A stretch of DNA of 64,000 nucleotides. Source: Rhizobiaceae bacterium. GTDB lineage: Bacteria; Pseudomonadota; Alphaproteobacteria; Rhizobiales; Rhizobiaceae. The stretch spans positions 186,001 through 250,000 of the forward strand of contig JAMLJA010000003.1 in the NCBI GenBank assembly GCA_023953905.1. The letters run 5' to 3'. A program made the translations under genes and the position numbers. Each line of letters begins with the position of its first letter. Position 1 is the first letter of the stretch. Under the pieces are notes generated by a model. The model saw only the letters and a list, made by a program, of their open reading frames with translations. It did not search any database and was not told where the DNA came from. Below, one piece after another: positions 55,985 through 64,000 of this stretch.

Positions 55985-56815
55985 TCACGCGAGCCAGCGC
56001 TTGCGGCGCTTGTAGTGTTTCACGTCACGGAAGGACCTGCGCCCCTCGCCGCCGACCCCAAGGTAAAACTCCTTCACGTCCTCGTTCTGCCGCAAGGAAG
56101 CGGCATCGCCATCGAGTACCACCCGTCCCGATTCCAGGATAAAGCCGTATTTTGCATATCGAAGCGCTGTGTTGGTGTTCTGCTCGGCCAGCAGGAATGA
56201 CACACCCTGCTCCTCGTTCAGCCGCTTCACGATCTCGAAAATCTCCTCGACCAGTTGCGGCGCAAGCCCCATCGACGGTTCATCGAGCAGGATCATCTTT
56301 GGACGCGACATCAATGCGCGACCGATAGCCGTCATTTGCTGTTCACCGCCGGACGTGTAGCCGGCCTGGCTTGCACGCCGGATTTTCAGACGCGGAAAGT
56401 ACTCGTAGACCAGCTCAAGATCGGCCTTGATGGCGGCCGCGCCGTCCTTGCGCGTGAACGCCCCTGTCATGAGATTGTCCTCGACGCTGAGGTGGCCGAA
56501 GCAATGGCGGCCCTCCATCACCTGAATGCACCCCCGCTTGACCAATTGATTGGGCGAAAGGTCCTGTACCTGCTGCCCTTCGAAGACGATGCTACCCTTC
56601 GTGACCTCGCCGCGCTCGGCGTGCAGGAGGTTCGATATCGCCTTCAGCGTCGTGGTCTTGCCAGCGCCATTCGCCCCGAGCAGCGCCACGATGCCGCCAC
56701 GCGGCACGCTGAAGGAGACACCTTTCAAGACAAGGATCACGTGATCGTAGATCACCTCGATATTGTTCACCGAGAGGATAGGCTCGGCGGGCGCGACCTC
56801 AGGCAGAACGCTCAT
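55985..56815 (-). CDS. Liv-type ABC transporter ATPase (LivF-like)
   Basis: ATPase of 276 residues. Walker A GANGAGKTT (residues 48-56), signature YTSGGEQQMTAIGRAL with Tyr-Thr in place of the usual leading Leu, Walker B MILLDEPSMGLAPQLVEEIF. The C-terminal HYKRRKRWLA tail occurs in a LivF branch that travels with acyl-CoA synthetase genes. GGGAGGAAGT precedes the ATG at 56815. Separated from the binding-protein gene by a strong stem-loop. Confidence 0.94.
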   Translation of the reverse strand: MSVLPEVAPAEPILSVNNIEVIYDHVILVLKGVSFSVPRGGIVALLGANGAGKTTTLKAISNLLHAERGEVTKGSIVFEGQQVQDLSPNQLVKRGCIQVMEGRHCFGHLSVEDNLMTGAFTRKDGAAAIKADLELVYEYFPRLKIRRASQAGYTSGGEQQMTAIGRALMSRPKMILLDEPSMGLAPQLVEEIFEIVKRLNEEQGVSFLLAEQNTNTALRYAKYGFILESGRVVLDGDAASLRQNEDVKEFYLGVGGEGRRSFRDVKHYKRRKRWLA

Positions 56816-56906
56816 ACTTCCTCCCGTGCGAGAACCGATCTTCGTGTGGCGCATCGCCCCTGCTGCTCGCGCGGCATGCCCGTTGACAATCGGCCAGCGG
56901 TGACAA

Positions 56907-56927
56907 GCGGGGCCAAAACGGCCCCGC
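56907..56927 (-). promoter_or_regulatory. Intercistronic stem-loop after the Liv-type binding-protein gene
   Basis: GCGGGGCC (56907-56914) and GGCCCCGC (56920-56927) form a perfect 8-bp GC stem with an AAAAC loop, 37 nt after the binding-protein stop and about 90 nt before the LivF-like start. No T-run. Confidence 0.65.
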
Positions 56928-56964
56928 CTGTGCCAGTACGCTCAGCCACGGACCGAGCGCGAGC

Positions 56965-58281
56965 TTATTTGCACTCGCCGTTGACCGGCCATGGCTGGTT
57001 TGCGTCCGCATATTCCTTGGCTGCCTTTTCGGCGATCGGATCGATCGCTGCGCGGTCAGCCTGCAAAAGGTCGGACGCCTGCACGAACTTTGTGCCATCC
57101 CATTCCAGCATCCATGCGCCGGAGTGTCCGGTATGGTTCGAACAACTGGTGGAGAAAGGCGGCAGCATGCCATCGGCGCCGAGTTCCTTCAGCCGCGCAT
57201 CGTCCAGCTTGAGGTTCTCGAGGCCCCAGCGCAGCTGTTCGGCATTTATCACCTTGGCATCGAAATGATCCTGAGCCGTCTTTACGCCCTCCGCCAGCAT
57301 CAGGGAGATCATGACCCCGCGCTGATAGAAGACCCATTCGAACTCACCCGCATCACGATTGATCAGCGAATGGCCGGGTTCGACGACCAGTTGCTTGATG
57401 TCTTTCATAATTTTGGATTCGCTGTTCGGCAGGCTCCAGGAAAGGCTGCGGTAGCCCTTGCCCGCATCACCCACCAGCTTGAGGTCACCATCGAGGCCCG
57501 ACCACCAGATGCCGACGAACTGGTTCATCGGATATTTGGTCTTGACCGCTTCGGTGATCGCGCCGGCGTTCATAGCACCCCAGCCCCACATGACGACGAA
57601 GTCTGGCCGCTCGCGGCGGATCTGCAACCATTGAGCGGACTGGTTCTGCATCTCCTTGAGGCCCACGGGGATCGGCAGCAGCGTGAATCCATGTTTGGCA
57701 GCGAGCGCCTCCAGCAACGGAATGGGCTCCTTGCCGAACGGATGGTCGAGATGCAGGAATGCGACCTTCTTACCTTTCAGATTGTCGAGATTACCATCAG
57801 CGATGGAATTCAGGATCATCGATGCTCCGTCCCAGTACGAAGCTGGCGGATTGAAGGCCCACTGGAACGTTTTTCCATCCTGCATGGCCGAAAAGCCGTA
57901 GCCGGGAGCCAGGATAGGAATCTTGTCGACATTCGACTTGGGAAGAACCTGCAGAGTAATGCCGGTCGACCAAGGCTGCGTGACGATGGCGCCTTCCGCC
58001 TTCATCTTCTCGTAACACTCGACGCCCTTTTCCGTATTGTAGCCGGTCTCGCACTCTTCATAACCAAGCTTGACGCCATTGATGCCGCCATCGCGCTCGT
58101 TCAGCATAAGCATGTAGTCGCGCTGGCCGTTCATCAGGGGAATGCCGGTCGCGGCAAACGGGCCGGTTCTGTAGGAGAGGTTTGGCAGTTTGACCGAATC
58201 TTCTGCGCTTGCCGGTAGAGCAATGGCCGCCCCGGCGACGGCGATCGCCGAGGCGATTGCCAGTTTCCCGAATAGTCTCAT
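56965..58281 (-). CDS. Liv-type ABC transporter substrate-binding protein
   Basis: Periplasmic protein of 438 residues with signal peptide MRLFGKLAIASAIAVAGAAI (cleavage after PASA). It belongs to the Peripla_BP_6 group: LPNLSYRTGPFAATGIPLMN, GGINGVKLGYEECETGYNTE, KKVAFLHLDHPFGKEPIPLL. Four Cys are present, including pairs in EECETGYNTEKGVECYEKMK and FSTSCSN. The ligand is unlikely to be a plain branched-chain amino acid given the acyl-CoA synthetase in the operon; an aromatic or aliphatic carboxylate is more likely. GTGGAGGAAACC precedes the ATG at 58281. Confidence 0.9.
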   Translation of the reverse strand: MRLFGKLAIASAIAVAGAAIALPASAEDSVKLPNLSYRTGPFAATGIPLMNGQRDYMLMLNERDGGINGVKLGYEECETGYNTEKGVECYEKMKAEGAIVTQPWSTGITLQVLPKSNVDKIPILAPGYGFSAMQDGKTFQWAFNPPASYWDGASMILNSIADGNLDNLKGKKVAFLHLDHPFGKEPIPLLEALAAKHGFTLLPIPVGLKEMQNQSAQWLQIRRERPDFVVMWGWGAMNAGAITEAVKTKYPMNQFVGIWWSGLDGDLKLVGDAGKGYRSLSWSLPNSESKIMKDIKQLVVEPGHSLINRDAGEFEWVFYQRGVMISLMLAEGVKTAQDHFDAKVINAEQLRWGLENLKLDDARLKELGADGMLPPFSTSCSNHTGHSGAWMLEWDGTKFVQASDLLQADRAAIDPIAEKAAKEYADANQPWPVNGECK

Positions 58282-58353
58282 GTTGGTTTCCTCCACTCTT
58301 GTCGTTCTTGATTCGGCAGCAATGCCGACATCGGCCGTCCTCCCGACCGAATT

Positions 58354-59430
58354 CTAATGTGGGAAAGGCCACATGATCAGCTTTTCCCGAATAATCGCCC
58401 ACAGCCGCGCCAGCCCATGCGGCTCGACAATGAGAAAGAAGATGATCAGCGCACCGATGATCATCACATTGAGATGCTCGACCGTCGCTGAAGCTATCGT
58501 CAGTCCGAAGGCACCCGGCAGCGTTCCAAGCATAACCGGAAGAGCGACAATCAGAATAGCGCCCAGATAGTTACCCATGATGGAGCCCAGACCGCCGATG
58601 ATCGCGATGAACAACACCCGGAACGAGAGCGGAATATCGAAGAGGTTGGGTTCCGCCGCACCTCTCCAGAGAAAGACGAACAGAGCCCCCGCGATACCCA
58701 CGATATAGGACGAGACGGCGAAGGCGGAGAGCTTTGCCTTCATCAGATCTATGCCGACCAGTTCGGCTGCGATGTCCATGTCCCGCACCGACTTCCAGAC
58801 CCGTCCGATCCGCCCGCGTGTGATATTGATGGCGAACCAGGTAACGACAGCGACCACTCCAAGCACAAAGTAGTATTGTGTCACCGGAGCCGCGTTCGGT
58901 CCGGCAACGGTGATGCCGAACATGTCGACATTGGCCACCTGGATCGCGCCTGACGCGTTGTAATTATAAAGCCAGGACCATTTCTCGAAGAGCCAGACCA
59001 GGAAAAACTGCGCCGCGAGCGTGGCGATCGCGAGATAGAAGCCTTTGATCCGCAGCGACGGCAGGCCAAAGGCCACCCCTACTGCTGCCGAAAAGAACCC
59101 CGACAGAGCAATTGCAACAACTAGGTTCAGGTCCGGGAAGATCGTGATGATCTTGTAGCAGGCGTAGGCCCCCACCCCCATGAACGCACCGGTGCCCAGC
59201 GACAGTTGCCCCGCATATCCTGTCAGGATGTTGAGGCCAAGTGCGGCGAGGGCGTAGATCAAAACCGGTATCAACAGCGCATTGATAGCGAACTCGCTCG
59301 CCACCGCGGGGATCACCACGAAAGCGCACACGAGGATCACGCCGAGCAGCCAGGCATCCTGACGCACCGGAAACAGCGCATGATCGGCGTGATATGAGGT
59401 CTTGAACTGGCCTGCGGTGCGATAGAGCAT
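58354..59430 (-). CDS. Liv-type ABC transporter permease (LivM-like)
   Basis: Inner-membrane permease of 358 residues with about ten helices: ALAALGLNILTGYAGQLSLG, IKGFYLAIATLAAQFFLVWL, GRVWKSVRDMDIAAELVGID and IIGGLGSIMGNYLGAILIVA are LivM features. ATG at 59430, 10 nt after the LivH-like gene. Pairs with that protein as the channel. Confidence 0.94.
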   Translation of the reverse strand: MLYRTAGQFKTSYHADHALFPVRQDAWLLGVILVCAFVVIPAVASEFAINALLIPVLIYALAALGLNILTGYAGQLSLGTGAFMGVGAYACYKIITIFPDLNLVVAIALSGFFSAAVGVAFGLPSLRIKGFYLAIATLAAQFFLVWLFEKWSWLYNYNASGAIQVANVDMFGITVAGPNAAPVTQYYFVLGVVAVVTWFAINITRGRIGRVWKSVRDMDIAAELVGIDLMKAKLSAFAVSSYIVGIAGALFVFLWRGAAEPNLFDIPLSFRVLFIAIIGGLGSIMGNYLGAILIVALPVMLGTLPGAFGLTIASATVEHLNVMIIGALIIFFLIVEPHGLARLWAIIREKLIMWPFPH

Positions 59431-59440
59431 CGTCGTTGCC

Positions 59441-60400
59441 TCACACGCGCTCGATGATGCGTTCGCCGAACAGGCCTTGCGGTCTGAAAAGCAGAACGAT
59501 CAAGGCAAAAACGAAGGCAAACCAGGTTTCCGTGTTACCGCCCAGAAGCGGCTGTCCCCAATAGATCTCAAAGAGCTTCTCGAGGATGCCGATGGCAAGA
59601 CCGCCAAGAATTGCGCCGAGCACCGATTCAAGCCCGCCAAGCATCAAAACCGGCAATGCCTTGTAGGCAATGACCTCGAGCGCGAACGAAACGCCTGCCC
59701 TGGCGCCCCACACGATGCCGGTTGCGAGCGCGATGATGCCGGCGATGAACCAGACCAGGACCCAGATCGTCGAAAGCGAGATTCCAACCGACAAGGCAGC
59801 CTGATGATCGTCCCCGAGTGCGCGGATCGCGCGTCCCATCTTGGATTTGTTGAGGAAGAGCAGAAGCAATCCGACCAAAACCACGGCTCCGATGACCGCC
59901 GTCAGATCCTTCTGCTCGATCAGCAGGAACCCGCCGAACGGTTCGAGTTCGAAGGAGCCGGTTGGAATGAACAACTGCTCGGTGATCATCACCTTGTTCT
60001 CACCACCGAAAATCAGTTCGCCGAAGCCCACAAGGAATAGCGTGATCCCGATCGTCGCCATGAACAGGATGATGTCGGGCTGATTGACCAAAGGTCTGAG
60101 AACGACGCGTTCGATCGCCACGGCGAGGCCGAACATCACAAGCAGTGTCAGCGGCACCGCAAGCAGCGCCGGCACCCCCGCCTCGTGCAGTCCGACCAGG
60201 GTCAACGCGGCGAAGACCACCATGATGCCCTGTGCGAAATTGAAGATGCGCGAGGACTTGTAGATGAGCACGAAGCCCAGCGCGATGAGTGCATAGAGCA
60301 CGCCGGAAACCAGTCCCTCCCAAAGGACCTGAAGCAGAAAGTCAGGCGCCGCAAACATGTCGGCGAAGGGCTTTATGAAAAGGACGTTCAGGAGTTCCAT
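59441..60400 (-). CDS. Liv-type ABC transporter permease (LivH-like)
   Basis: Inner-membrane permease of 319 residues, with VSGVLYALIALGFVLIYKSS, RIFNFAQGIMVVFAALTLVG and the EAA-like RAIRALGDDHQAALSVGISL. AGGGG before the ATG at 60400 supports this start; the frame extends to 60472 into the DUF3096 gene and is rejected. It begins 43 nt after that small gene. Confidence 0.94.
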   Translation of the reverse strand: MELLNVLFIKPFADMFAAPDFLLQVLWEGLVSGVLYALIALGFVLIYKSSRIFNFAQGIMVVFAALTLVGLHEAGVPALLAVPLTLLVMFGLAVAIERVVLRPLVNQPDIILFMATIGITLFLVGFGELIFGGENKVMITEQLFIPTGSFELEPFGGFLLIEQKDLTAVIGAVVLVGLLLLFLNKSKMGRAIRALGDDHQAALSVGISLSTIWVLVWFIAGIIALATGIVWGARAGVSFALEVIAYKALPVLMLGGLESVLGAILGGLAIGILEKLFEIYWGQPLLGGNTETWFAFVFALIVLLFRPQGLFGERIIERV

Positions 60401-60443
60401 ACGGGCACCCCTGTTTCTGGCCGGCGTGCTCTCATTTTGTTTC

Positions 60444-60593
60444 CTATCCTGCGAGTTGCGGGAACAGGCCAAGCAGGCCGATGATGATCAGATAGATCGC
60501 CACGATGTAGTTGAGCAGTCGTGGGACCACCAGAATCAAGATGCCGGCGATCAGGGAGACCAGCGGAGTGAGGGTGACAGCTGTGATTTCCAT
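60444..60593 (-). CDS. DUF3096 small membrane protein
   Basis: Forty-nine residues read from the minus strand, starting MEITAVTLTPLVSLIAGILI and including VPRLLNYIVAIYLIIIGLLG. This hydrophobic hairpin-like pattern is the DUF3096 family of short membrane proteins of unknown function. A ribosome site GAGGA lies nine nt before the ATG at 60593. It fits exactly between the LivG-like and LivH-like genes, so it is co-transcribed. It might be an accessory subunit of the importer; that is inference. Confidence 0.85.
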   Translation of the reverse strand: MEITAVTLTPLVSLIAGILILVVPRLLNYIVAIYLIIIGLLGLFPQLAG

Positions 60594-60605
60594 CGGAGAT
60601 TTTCC

Positions 60606-61430
60606 TCAATGCTCGACACCGAGATAGGCGTCGATGACCTGCGGGTTTGACTTGACGGCGTCAGGGACGCCGTCGGCAATCTTCTTGCCATAGTCGAGGA
60701 CGACGACGCGATCGGAAAGATCCATCACCACCCCCATGTCATGCTCGATCAGCGCGATTGTGGTGCCGCGCTGGCGATTGACATCGAGTATGAACCGGCT
60801 CATGTCCTCTTTTTCCTCCAGGTTCATTCCCGCCATCGGCTCGTCGAGCAGCAGAAGGGAGGGCTCCATCGCCAACGCCCGTCCCAGTTCCACGCGCTTC
60901 TGGAGCCCGTAAGGGAGTTTGCCTACCAGGGTGCTGCGGATGTGCTGGATCTCCAGGAAATCGATGATTTCCTCGACCTTTTCTCGATGCTCGATTTCTT
61001 CCGTGAGTGCGGGACCGTGCCAGAGCATCTGCCACAGCAGATTGCGTTTCATGAACACCGAGCGGCCCGTCATGATGTTGTCGAGAGTCGACATCCCCTT
61101 GAAGAGAGCGACATTCTGGAAGGTACGCGCGATGCCCTGACGAACAGCATGATGCGGCTTCATCCCGCGCCGCTCCTTGCCGCGGAACATGATGGTCCCC
61201 TCCTGCGGCGTGTAGAAGCCATTGATGACATTAAGCATCGATGTCTTGCCGGCACCGTTCGGCCCGATGATGGCGCGGATCTCACCCTTCCTAACGTTGA
61301 AGGAGATGTCGGTGATTGCGTTCACGCCGCCAAACCGCAGCGAGACGTTCCTCACATCCATCAGAAGATCGCCCGCGCGAATACCGTCATCAGGACTTTG
61401 AGATTGGGTATTCATCGCGTGCACGTTCAT
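60606..61430 (-). CDS. Liv-type ABC transporter ATPase (LivG-like)
   Basis: ATPase of 274 residues. Walker A GPNGAGKTSMLN, Q-loop RTFQNVALFKGMSTLDN, the signature LPYGLQKRVELGRAL (Pro-Tyr-Gly variant usual in LivG), and Walker B LLLDEPMAGMNLEEKEDM. ATG at 61430 overlaps the stop of the acyl-CoA synthetase (ATGA), tying import and activation. Confidence 0.95.
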   Translation of the reverse strand: MNVHAMNTQSQSPDDGIRAGDLLMDVRNVSLRFGGVNAITDISFNVRKGEIRAIIGPNGAGKTSMLNVINGFYTPQEGTIMFRGKERRGMKPHHAVRQGIARTFQNVALFKGMSTLDNIMTGRSVFMKRNLLWQMLWHGPALTEEIEHREKVEEIIDFLEIQHIRSTLVGKLPYGLQKRVELGRALAMEPSLLLLDEPMAGMNLEEKEDMSRFILDVNRQRGTTIALIEHDMGVVMDLSDRVVVLDYGKKIADGVPDAVKSNPQVIDAYLGVEH

Positions 61431-63412
61431 GCGGCCAACCCGCCTTCCGTCGCCTGCGGTGCATAGGTCTTTGCATCAGCGATGCGGACGGTTGCGCGGA
61501 TGACGCCCTTGCGGCCGTCCTCATACGTCATCTCCGTCTCGATGAACTGTTCGCTGGACCCATTGTAAAGCGCCTCGATAAGCGGTGCGAAGCGCTCGGC
61601 CACAAACGAGCGGCGCACCTTCATCGTGCGCGTCAGTTCCCCGTCGTCAGCGTCCAGCTCCTTATGCAGAACCAGGAATCGCTTGATCTGGCCTCCCGCC
61701 ATCATGGGTTCGCGCGCCAACCGGCGGTTCGTTTCGTCGACATGGGCCGCGATGAGGTCATAGACTTGTGGTAGGCTGGCCAACTCCTGGTAGGACGCGT
61801 ACGCGATGTTGTTGCGCTCTGCCCAATTGCCCACAGCCGTCATGTCGATATTGATGAAAGCGGCGCCAAATTCCCGTCCGTCACCGAAAGCGACCGCCTC
61901 CTTGACGTTGGGAAAGAACTTCAGCGCGTTCTCGATGTATTTGGGCGCGAAGAGCTTTCCATTGCGCAGCTTGCCGACATCCTTTGCCCGATCGATGATC
62001 CTGAGTTGCCCATCCTTTTCGAAGAAGCCGGCGTCGCCTGTACGGATGTAGCCGTCACTGGTCAGGGTCGCGGCGGTCTGTTCATCCTGTTTGAAGTAGC
62101 CCGCAAACATGCCAGGCGAACGGAACAGGACCTCGCCATTGTCGCCAATGCGGATATCCACGTTCGGAGCAGCCGGGCCCACCGTGTCGGAACGCACAGC
62201 GCCGTCGACCTGGCAGGTGACGTAAAGGAATGCCTCCGTCTGTCCGTAGAGTTGTTTGAGGTTGATCCCAAGAGAGCGGAAGAACGAAAACAGATCTTCG
62301 CCGATAGCCTCCCCTGCGGTGTAGGCAACGCGAATCCCCGAAAGACCGAGCACATTCTTGAGCGGCCCGTAGACGGCAAAGTTGCCCAGTGCATAGGCGA
62401 TGCGCCCGGTGATCGAAACAGGTCGACCTTCAAGGATCGCCTCCCCATGCCGGCGAGCAACCGCGATGAACGCGTCGAACATCTTGCGCTTGATCCATCC
62501 AGCATCCTCCATGCGAATGGTCACATTCGTGAGCATGCTTTCAAAGACGCGTGGCGGCGCGAAATAGAAGGTCGGCGCGATCTCCCGCATATTTTGCGCC
62601 ACCGTCTCCGGACTTTCGGGACAATTCACACAGAAACCGGACACATATCCCTGGGCATAGTTGAGATAGTGATCGCCCACCCAGGCGAGCGGCAAATAGG
62701 CGAGCACACTATCAGCTTCGGTCAAGCTATCGAAAGTGGCGGTATCGAGCGCCGCTCGCACGGCACCCTCCGCCGAAATCATCACGCCCTTGGATCTGCC
62801 AGTCGTCCCGGATGTGTAGAGCATCACGGAGATGTCCGACCCGCTTGCCTCACGAATGTTCAGCTCCCACCGCGCGGCAGCGGCGTGATCCGCAGCAAGG
62901 ATTGCCTCGCCGCGGGCCTTCACATCGGCAAATGAATGCAGACCGATGGGATCATAGTCGGCCAGTCCGCGTGGTTCGTCGTAGATTATATCCGTAAGGC
63001 CAGGAATCCGGTCGGAGAAGGACTGGATCTTGTCCACCTGCTCCTGATCCTGCACGATGGCGAACCGCACGCCTGCGTGATCCAGAACATAGGCCATTTC
63101 CTCCGCGACCGCGTCGCCATAGACTGGCACGGGAACGGCGCCGAGTGATTGTACCGCCGCGAAGCTCCAGTAAAGTCGTGGTCGGTTTGCACCGATGATG
63201 GCGACCCTGTCGCCCTTCTTGAGACCCGCAGCCTGCATCCCCAATGCAAACGCCCGGATCTCCGCGAGTTGTTCGGCCCAGTTCCAGCTCTGCCAGATTC
63301 CATAATCCTTATGGCGCATGGCCGGTCGCTTGCCAAACCGCTGCGCGTTCAGCAGCAGATATTTTGGAAACGTATCCAAAGTCATGCCGGCGGCGGATGC
63401 CGTCGCTGCCAT
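61427..63412 (-). CDS. AMP-forming acyl-CoA synthetase (long-chain fatty acid-CoA ligase type)
   Basis: ANL-superfamily ligase of 661 residues. ATP motif MLYTSGTTGRSKGVMIS, LPLAWVGDHYLNYAQG, acceptor region LKQLYGQTEAFLYVT, hinge TGDAGFFEKDGQLRIIDR, and C-terminal Lys in LTRTMKVRRSFVAERF. It activates a carboxylic acid to its CoA thioester. It heads the liv-type operon, so it probably activates whatever the importer brings in. GGGAGGAACTG precedes the ATG at 63412. Substrate chain length cannot be judged. Confidence 0.93.
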   Translation of the reverse strand: MAATASAAGMTLDTFPKYLLLNAQRFGKRPAMRHKDYGIWQSWNWAEQLAEIRAFALGMQAAGLKKGDRVAIIGANRPRLYWSFAAVQSLGAVPVPVYGDAVAEEMAYVLDHAGVRFAIVQDQEQVDKIQSFSDRIPGLTDIIYDEPRGLADYDPIGLHSFADVKARGEAILAADHAAAARWELNIREASGSDISVMLYTSGTTGRSKGVMISAEGAVRAALDTATFDSLTEADSVLAYLPLAWVGDHYLNYAQGYVSGFCVNCPESPETVAQNMREIAPTFYFAPPRVFESMLTNVTIRMEDAGWIKRKMFDAFIAVARRHGEAILEGRPVSITGRIAYALGNFAVYGPLKNVLGLSGIRVAYTAGEAIGEDLFSFFRSLGINLKQLYGQTEAFLYVTCQVDGAVRSDTVGPAAPNVDIRIGDNGEVLFRSPGMFAGYFKQDEQTAATLTSDGYIRTGDAGFFEKDGQLRIIDRAKDVGKLRNGKLFAPKYIENALKFFPNVKEAVAFGDGREFGAAFINIDMTAVGNWAERNNIAYASYQELASLPQVYDLIAAHVDETNRRLAREPMMAGGQIKRFLVLHKELDADDGELTRTMKVRRSFVAERFAPLIEALYNGSSEQFIETEMTYEDGRKGVIRATVRIADAKTYAPQATEGGLAA

Positions 63413-63513
63413 GATCAGTTCCTCCCAACGCCGTCTTTGCGACGGTCGTCGTCAAGATAATGACCAGCTTGCAGTACGAAGCAAGTCCACACTTAGGATT
63501 AGACGCGGAATAA

Positions 63514-63578
63514 GTCGTTCCGGCGCCAAAGCGCTACCCGTGACGTGGCAGTCACGACTGGAACGACGGCTTGGCGCC
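63514..63578 (-). promoter_or_regulatory. Interleaved inverted repeats upstream of the acyl-CoA synthetase
   Basis: On the plus strand the order is GTCGTTCC (63514-63521), GGCGCCAA (63522-63529), a small hairpin GTGAC-GTGGCA-GTCAC (63540-63555), GGAACGAC (63560-63567), TTGGCGCC (63571-63578). The two 8-bp pairs interlock rather than nest, so as RNA they would form a pseudoknot or two exclusive hairpins. The right arm abuts the stop of the edge gene. The GGCGCC core is itself palindromic, which weakens one pairing claim. Confidence 0.5.
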
Positions 63579-64000
63579 TATGCAGCGTGCGCGAGAAACT
63601 TTGCGGTTGGAAGAACGGTCAGTGGTGCCAACTCCCCCCGGCCGGGCGTGCCAAACAGCATCCTTCGTTCCATCACCGTCGACTGAAAGAACGGAAAGCG
63701 CTCGAAGAAGCTCGCCTGATCGGTATGAGCGTCGGTCATATAAAGTTCGACCTTTTTCATGAAGCCGGGATATGGCCGACCGGGACCGATCCGCTTGGAG
63801 CGGTAGATGCGGCGATAAAAGCCGCCATGATCTTCGCGCACCGTTGAAAGGCCATAAGGCACGTTGAAGTAGAGGCACGCCATTCCGGCCAGCCGCATGG
63901 TGACATAGGGCAGTTGAGGCAACTGTTTCGACCACTCCGGATCAGACCCGAGACGGCTCATGCAGACAAAGGTAAGACCTTCGTCAAGCATTGGCTGAAG
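63578..64000 (-). CDS. Unrecognised protein, C-terminal part only
   Basis: The frame is open to the right edge (reading LQP before the Met at 63991), so this is the end of a longer gene; 140 residues are visible. I do not recognise the family. Visible text includes GLTFVCMSRLGSDPEWSKQL, MRLAGMACLYFNVPYGLST and YPGFMKKVELYMTDAHTD. There is no clear membrane helix. It stops 165 nt before the acyl-CoA synthetase and is on the same strand, so it may be the upstream gene of that operon. Confidence 0.6.
   Translation of the reverse strand, partial: LQPMLDEGLTFVCMSRLGSDPEWSKQLPQLPYVTMRLAGMACLYFNVPYGLSTVREDHGGFYRRIYRSKRIGPGRPYPGFMKKVELYMTDAHTDQASFFERFPFFQSTVMERRMLFGTPGRGELAPLTVLPTAKFLAHAA

Overview
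The window looks like chromosomal DNA of an alphaproteobacterium of the order Hyphomicrobiales (Rhizobiales), most like Phyllobacteriaceae/Mesorhizobium relatives. Reasons: high GC (about 60% by eye), a split proton-translocating transhydrogenase (pntAA/pntAB/pntB) beside an alphaproteobacterial-type COX subunit IV, a soxBDAG sarcosine oxidase operon, a urtABCDE-ureDAB...CEFG block with rhizobial-style inserted genes, DUF992 and DUF1272 proteins, and many ABC/TRAP importers. This placement is inferred from gene content only. I see no rRNA, tRNA, insertion sequence, phage gene or CRISPR array. Most genes lie on the minus strand.

Layout. (1) 1-4374: a ribose-type sugar ABC importer (permease cut by the left edge, ATPase, binding protein) with a LacI-family regulator and a perfect operator palindrome. 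(2) 4528-17189: urea use. Transporter genes urtABCDE run straight into ureD-ureA-DUF1272-hupE/ureJ-ureB; after one oppositely oriented exported-protein gene come ureC-ureE-ureF-ureG. (3) 17428-21241: a two-component system and a DUF4173 membrane protein. (4) 21703-26823: a predicted exported nucleoside hydrolase converging on a four-gene ABC importer of the polyamine/iron type. (5) 27050-35873: a catabolic operon (formylglutamate-amidohydrolase-like enzyme, TRAP transporter QMP, glutamine-synthetase-like ligase, aldehyde dehydrogenase, iron alcohol dehydrogenase) with a divergent RpiR regulator. (6) 36052-41631: an RND efflux pair, a MaoC hydratase, an ABM-domain protein and a small acidic protein. 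(7) 41708-46961: heterotetrameric sarcosine oxidase. (8) 47126-52210: a YegD-like Hsp70, a HerA-like ATPase, ribosomal protein S21, a TPR lipoprotein and a DUF992 protein. (9) 52306-55765: transhydrogenase and COX IV. (10) 55985-63412: a Liv-type ABC importer with an acyl-CoA synthetase and a 49-residue DUF3096 membrane protein. (11) 63578-64000: an unrecognised gene cut by the right edge.

How the parts fit. Urea is imported by Urt and hydrolysed by nickel urease. The 27-35 kb operon contains a plausible complete route in which an imported amine or amino alcohol is joined to glutamate, oxidised through alcohol, aldehyde and acid, then hydrolysed; this is the best candidate for an undescribed pathway. 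Sarcosine oxidase and the nucleoside/polyamine-type uptake genes add to a picture of a scavenger of small nitrogen compounds. A second pattern crosses all regions: each of the five solute-binding-protein genes is followed within about 40 nt by a strong GC-rich stem-loop before the next transporter or enzyme gene.
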